Origin: Marchantia polymorpha subsp. ruderalis
Taxonomy: Eukaryota; Streptophyta; Marchantiopsida; Marchantiales; Marchantiaceae
Direction of reading: 5' to 3'
DNA: 64,000 nt
Assembly: GCA_037833965.1 (NCBI GenBank)
Contig: AP031355.1
Location: forward strand, 1,203,501-1,267,500
Every line of letters begins with the position of its first letter. Positions within the stretch are counted from its first letter, which is position 1. Positions 60,881 to 64,000 of the stretch are shown here, piece by piece. Below the pieces are notes generated by a model. It was not told the DNA's origin. It did no database searches and saw nothing but the letters and a program-made list of their open reading frames with translations. A program made the translations under genes and the position numbers.

Positions 60881-61733
60881 GTGAAGATAGAGGTGTCAAA
60901 GACCTTTTCGAACCAAACCTATTTGAGCAGGATTGGCAGCGAAGTTTGCCAACTGTAAGAGCGAGCTTAGAACTAGGCACTGCCTATCTGGACTCCAAAA
61001 GCTGCTGTGTGTTGCGATTGCATTCATGGAGCCCTACATTTAGTAGCATGCTTGCTCTGAAGACAAGAAAGGATATAGAAGATATCTAATGTTGTCCACA
61101 TACTGAAGTCGATGCGTTGTCGAATGCTTTTAGAAGATTTGCCAAGAATAGATAACACGGGATTGCAATAACTAGGCCGTGTCGCCACGAGATGTCTTTG
61201 ATTTCCCTGTCCCCAGTGATGTAGGTAATCTGCACTCATGCGGGGTATAGGGACCGCACTATCTGCGGCCTGTACACTTTGGACCATTGTCTTGTGACAG
61301 AAGGTCGTGTGTGTGCGAATTCAAGAGCGCGTGGAACTCGTTCTTCGGAATTGCATCAAGTAACATTCGACGAAAGCCCTCAGTTTGGCAGTGAATCTGC
61401 ACGCCCAATTTGTTGTGTTGAGTGCAGCATACAGACGAATTCATATACGAATTCACTTTGCTGTAAAAAACGATAAAACAACCATTCACAGTGTCAGTCA
61501 GAGATCATCATCATAATCAAGTGAATAGTAAGAACAAATAGGGCAGTAGACTTCCGCAAGACATATCTTGCTTGTACTTTACCTGGTTGAGGTCCAAGGT
61601 GGAGAAACATATGGTGCAATTGTTTTCAACTCTTCGCCCACGCGCTGTCACTACAGGCTGGAAAGGGTACGCGAAAGTCCCTACGTGGATTCCATAGAGG
61701 GAAACAGTCGAATCCAGTGTAGAACTCACCCGG
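60881..61733. other. Intergenic DNA upstream of the germin-like gene
   Basis: Short open frames only (60871-61089 +, 61024-61287 -, 61259-61489 -, 61517-61783 -). They overlap each other and none is recognised. The right end leads into the germin-like promoter. Confidence 0.35.
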
Positions 61734-61734
61734 G

Positions 61735-62085
61735 TATATAAAGAGGCATTCAGAATCAAGTTTAGAAGTGAAGAGAATCTCACTCCACAACGCAGGCAAC
61801 TGAAGTGCTTACCTTCTCTAAAACGGGCGCAGTTTTCTCAAGAAAACGGTACTGCCCAATCTAGAATTATTCTTGCTTCTTTGTTCCACTTATTACGAAC
61901 AGATGCTTACACAGGTCCGCGAGGGCTCTAATGTATGTGTTGGGATCCTGATTCAGAACGATTAGCTAGCTGATTTGTTTTCGTGCGATATCTACGAAGT
62001 ACTGCTTGAAGACATCATTTATTCTAACGAATTTCACTGCGGACATCTTGCCTGCAGATCTACAGCTCGAATTTTTTCAGGAGTC
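61735..62085 (+). promoter_or_regulatory. TATA box and 5' leader of germin-like gene
   Basis: TATATAAA at 61735-61742 is a strong TATA box after a G+C-rich stretch (ctcacccggg). Transcription would begin near 61765-61775, giving a leader of about 310 bases before the ATG at 62086. The leader may contain an intron, for example ending at cctgcag near 62056, but no donor is certain. Confidence 0.6.
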
Positions 62086-62697
62086 ATGGCCACCATGAAG
62101 CTGATCGTTGTCCTCACGATGACAACCGTGGTTGTCGTCTGTGCCCGTGACCCCGAGCTCACAACCGATTTCGCCGTCCCAGTAGGAACGGACGCTTCCA
62201 TGATCACTGGAGATTTCTTCACATTCACGGGCCTCAGAAACTTCTCCGCTATGCCAAGCACCTTCGGCGCCCAGAAGGTTACGCAGATCGAATTCCCCGC
62301 TCTCACTGGACTCGGCGTCGGTGTGACCCTCCTCGAGTACAAGCCCAACACTCTGAACCCTCCCCACACTCACCCCCGTGGAACAGAGCTCATCTACGTC
62401 ATGGCCGGACGCTTGGACGTCGGCCTCATCGACTCTGCCAACAAGCTGTACTCCGCCCAACTCCAAAAGGGTGACCTATTCGTGTTCCCTCAGGGTCTTG
62501 TTCACTTCCAGATCAACATGTCCAAGAAACAGACTGTTCGCGCCATCTCTGCTTTCGGTAGCTCCAACGCCGGCACCATCTCGTTGCCCAGGAATATCTT
62601 TGGCTCTGGCATTGAGGACGAGGTTCTCCTCCAGGCTTTCAAAATCACTTCCGCTGAGTTGATGATGTTGAAAGCTCCATTCATGCCGACCATGTAA
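62086..62697 (+). CDS. GLP: Germin-like protein (secreted cupin), 203 aa
   Basis: This is an intronless cupin, probably a Mn-binding extracellular protein; superoxide dismutase activity is known for some relatives, while oxalate oxidase activity cannot be inferred. Residues 1-20 form a signal peptide ending VVVVCA before RDPELTTDF. Cupin box 1 (PPHTHPRGTELIYVMAG, about 92-108) gives ligands H94, H96 and E101. Box 2 (GDLFVFPQGLVHFQIN, about 129-144) gives H140. The N-terminal cysteine pair usual in seed-plant germins is absent; the only cysteine lies in the signal peptide. Codon use is markedly richer in G and C than the surroundings. A second in-frame ATG at 62095 could also serve as the start. 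The broken copy lies 4.4 kb upstream on the same strand. Confidence 0.92.
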   Translation: MATMKLIVVLTMTTVVVVCARDPELTTDFAVPVGTDASMITGDFFTFTGLRNFSAMPSTFGAQKVTQIEFPALTGLGVGVTLLEYKPNTLNPPHTHPRGTELIYVMAGRLDVGLIDSANKLYSAQLQKGDLFVFPQGLVHFQINMSKKQTVRAISAFGSSNAGTISLPRNIFGSGIEDEVLLQAFKITSAELMMLKAPFMPTM

Positions 62698-64000
62698 ATT
62701 GACAGATGCAAGAACTGAAATCTTAGGGAGGGTAAACTTCATAGTGCATGCGTAGTGGTTTCTTAAACTCTGCCCCACAGCTTGATGCCAGTAATTCCAG
62801 GACATCTTTCATTTAAAAGTTTCTGATTTTCACCAGATTGTATGCTCCCTGTCAGGGAGCTTCGAAGTAAATTGGCTTCGCGAATTGTATACACTTAGAA
62901 TTTCTGTAATCGCTTCAGGCAGTAAATTATTACCGTTCCCTCTGGCAAATTAACGGATAAACGATTGTTCAGTTTCGAAAATTTTATTTGTCAATTGCGA
63001 TTTGTATAGTTGTGAAAGGCTAATCAATGTTACTTCAAACTCTTTAACACTATAACACTATAAACTGGAATCATCTAGTGTATCGACATCGTGTTCTGTA
63101 AGCTACACATAGCCCTCAGTGGATTCACTGTATTCCTGAAACGAAATGTCGAACGAAAAGTTTTTCTCTCTACATGAAGACAATATCTATAATCTCAAAT
63201 TCGCAATCCTACAACTTAAACATATGTCTGCAGCGTGAAGAACGTGATGTATGAAGCCAACGTCTGTTAGAAATATGTTGATAAATTAAACTTGCAAACT
63301 AAAAATTTCTGAATGTAGTAAACGCCCACGCATCCTAATAGAAAATATTAAAAATATCCAAAATTTCTGCATGTGTAACAGATATTCATATCATGTAGAA
63401 ACAATAATGACGATATATTGTAGCAACTGCGATCATTAGAAGGAAAATACTTCACAAGACCATCCAATGTATAGGAGGATGAAAAGTGAAGAGAACGCTA
63501 GGAAAAGTTAAATAGTTAACAGTTCAATAGATACTCTCTCAAACCAACACTCACATTTCTTCCAAGTCCAATACAGCAAAGAGTATTTTCGCATACTGCT
63601 CATAATCGTCCAAATTGAAGGGAATTTAGTATCATCCACACTGTTTTTATCAAGAACATGCAGAATGCGATAATAATATAAGCTTGACAAAAACTTAATC
63701 CTGATATAAGCTTTCAAAGCAGTAAAATGTTAAACCGCTCGCAAAGAGTGCTTTTGATTTACATATTTTTACTACCCTGGCGTGGGAGATATATAGATAT
63801 TAAACCTTCTAGCTTTTATCTGATTTGGTGGTAAGTGTATTACTTTTCTTCGTTTCTTCTGTAGCATATTTTCATTAATTTTCACTGTTTAGTAAGGCAT
63901 TTCCAATGCCTTATTAAACAGTGTTAAACAAAGGGGAGTATTAAAGTTAGTGTATATGATATGGGATAATACTGTTATATGTGAATTGTTTTAACTTCAC
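62698..64000. other. 3' flank of germin-like gene and A+T-rich DNA
   Basis: No further gene is supported. An imperfect 18-bp inverted repeat (63883-63900 and 63906-63923, one mismatch) with a 5-base loop lies near the end. An open frame at 63508-63717 (-) has no features. Confidence 0.45.

Noticed and set aside
1..64000. CRISPR array, rRNA or bacterial operon
   Set aside because: No direct-repeat and spacer pattern, rRNA core or Shine-Dalgarno-led gene chain is present. The genes are spliced and eukaryotic.

Overview
The window looks like nuclear DNA of a land plant. Its genes have many short introns with standard GT..AG borders. The intergenic DNA is very A+T-rich and carries decayed mobile elements. 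The dominant genes are plant-type ferric-chelate reductases (FRO family), and there is one germin-like cupin gene. The germin-like protein lacks the usual N-terminal cysteine pair, and one transposon relic has wording I associate with liverworts. A non-seed plant, perhaps a liverwort, is therefore my best guess, but this is inference.

Layout: six apparently intact FRO genes occupy 134-46601. I label them FRO-1 to FRO-6 from left to right. All six have eight coding exons of exactly the same lengths (172, 97, 204, 235, 325, 271, 749 and 167 nt) and encode 739 residues. FRO-1 (+) and FRO-2 (-) converge and form a near-perfect 3.3-kb inverted repeat around a 3.9-kb A+T-rich spacer. FRO-3 (+) and FRO-4 (-) also converge. 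FRO-4, FRO-5 and FRO-6 lie head-to-tail on the minus strand. A decayed seventh copy at about 40.7-41.65 kb keeps only exon 2, two copies of exon 3 and an upstream region. Five intact genes keep a recognisable promoter with a TATA-like box 365-376 bp upstream of the ATG and a 113-134 bp leader intron. The start of FRO-1 is cut by the window edge.

The array shows heavy sequence exchange between copies. FRO-1 and FRO-2 match through exons and introns but diverge just after the stop codon. FRO-4 is a mosaic of FRO-5-like, FRO-1/2-like and FRO-3-like segments.

Between the genes are several mobile or repeated elements: a G+C-rich island with a recurring hairpin motif and a frameshifted transposon-protein relic (21.1-23.1 kb), a non-autonomous hAT-like DNA element in the FRO-5 upstream region (35.9-36.6 kb), and several foldback sequences. 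The right third (47-57 kb) is nearly gene-free. It is followed by a broken germin-like pseudogene (57.65-58.3 kb) and an intact germin-like gene with a TATA box (62.09-62.70 kb).

Functionally, the FRO proteins should carry electrons from cytosolic NADPH through FAD and two hemes across a membrane to reduce Fe(III) or Cu(II) chelates. The germin-like protein should be a secreted Mn-binding cupin of the cell wall.
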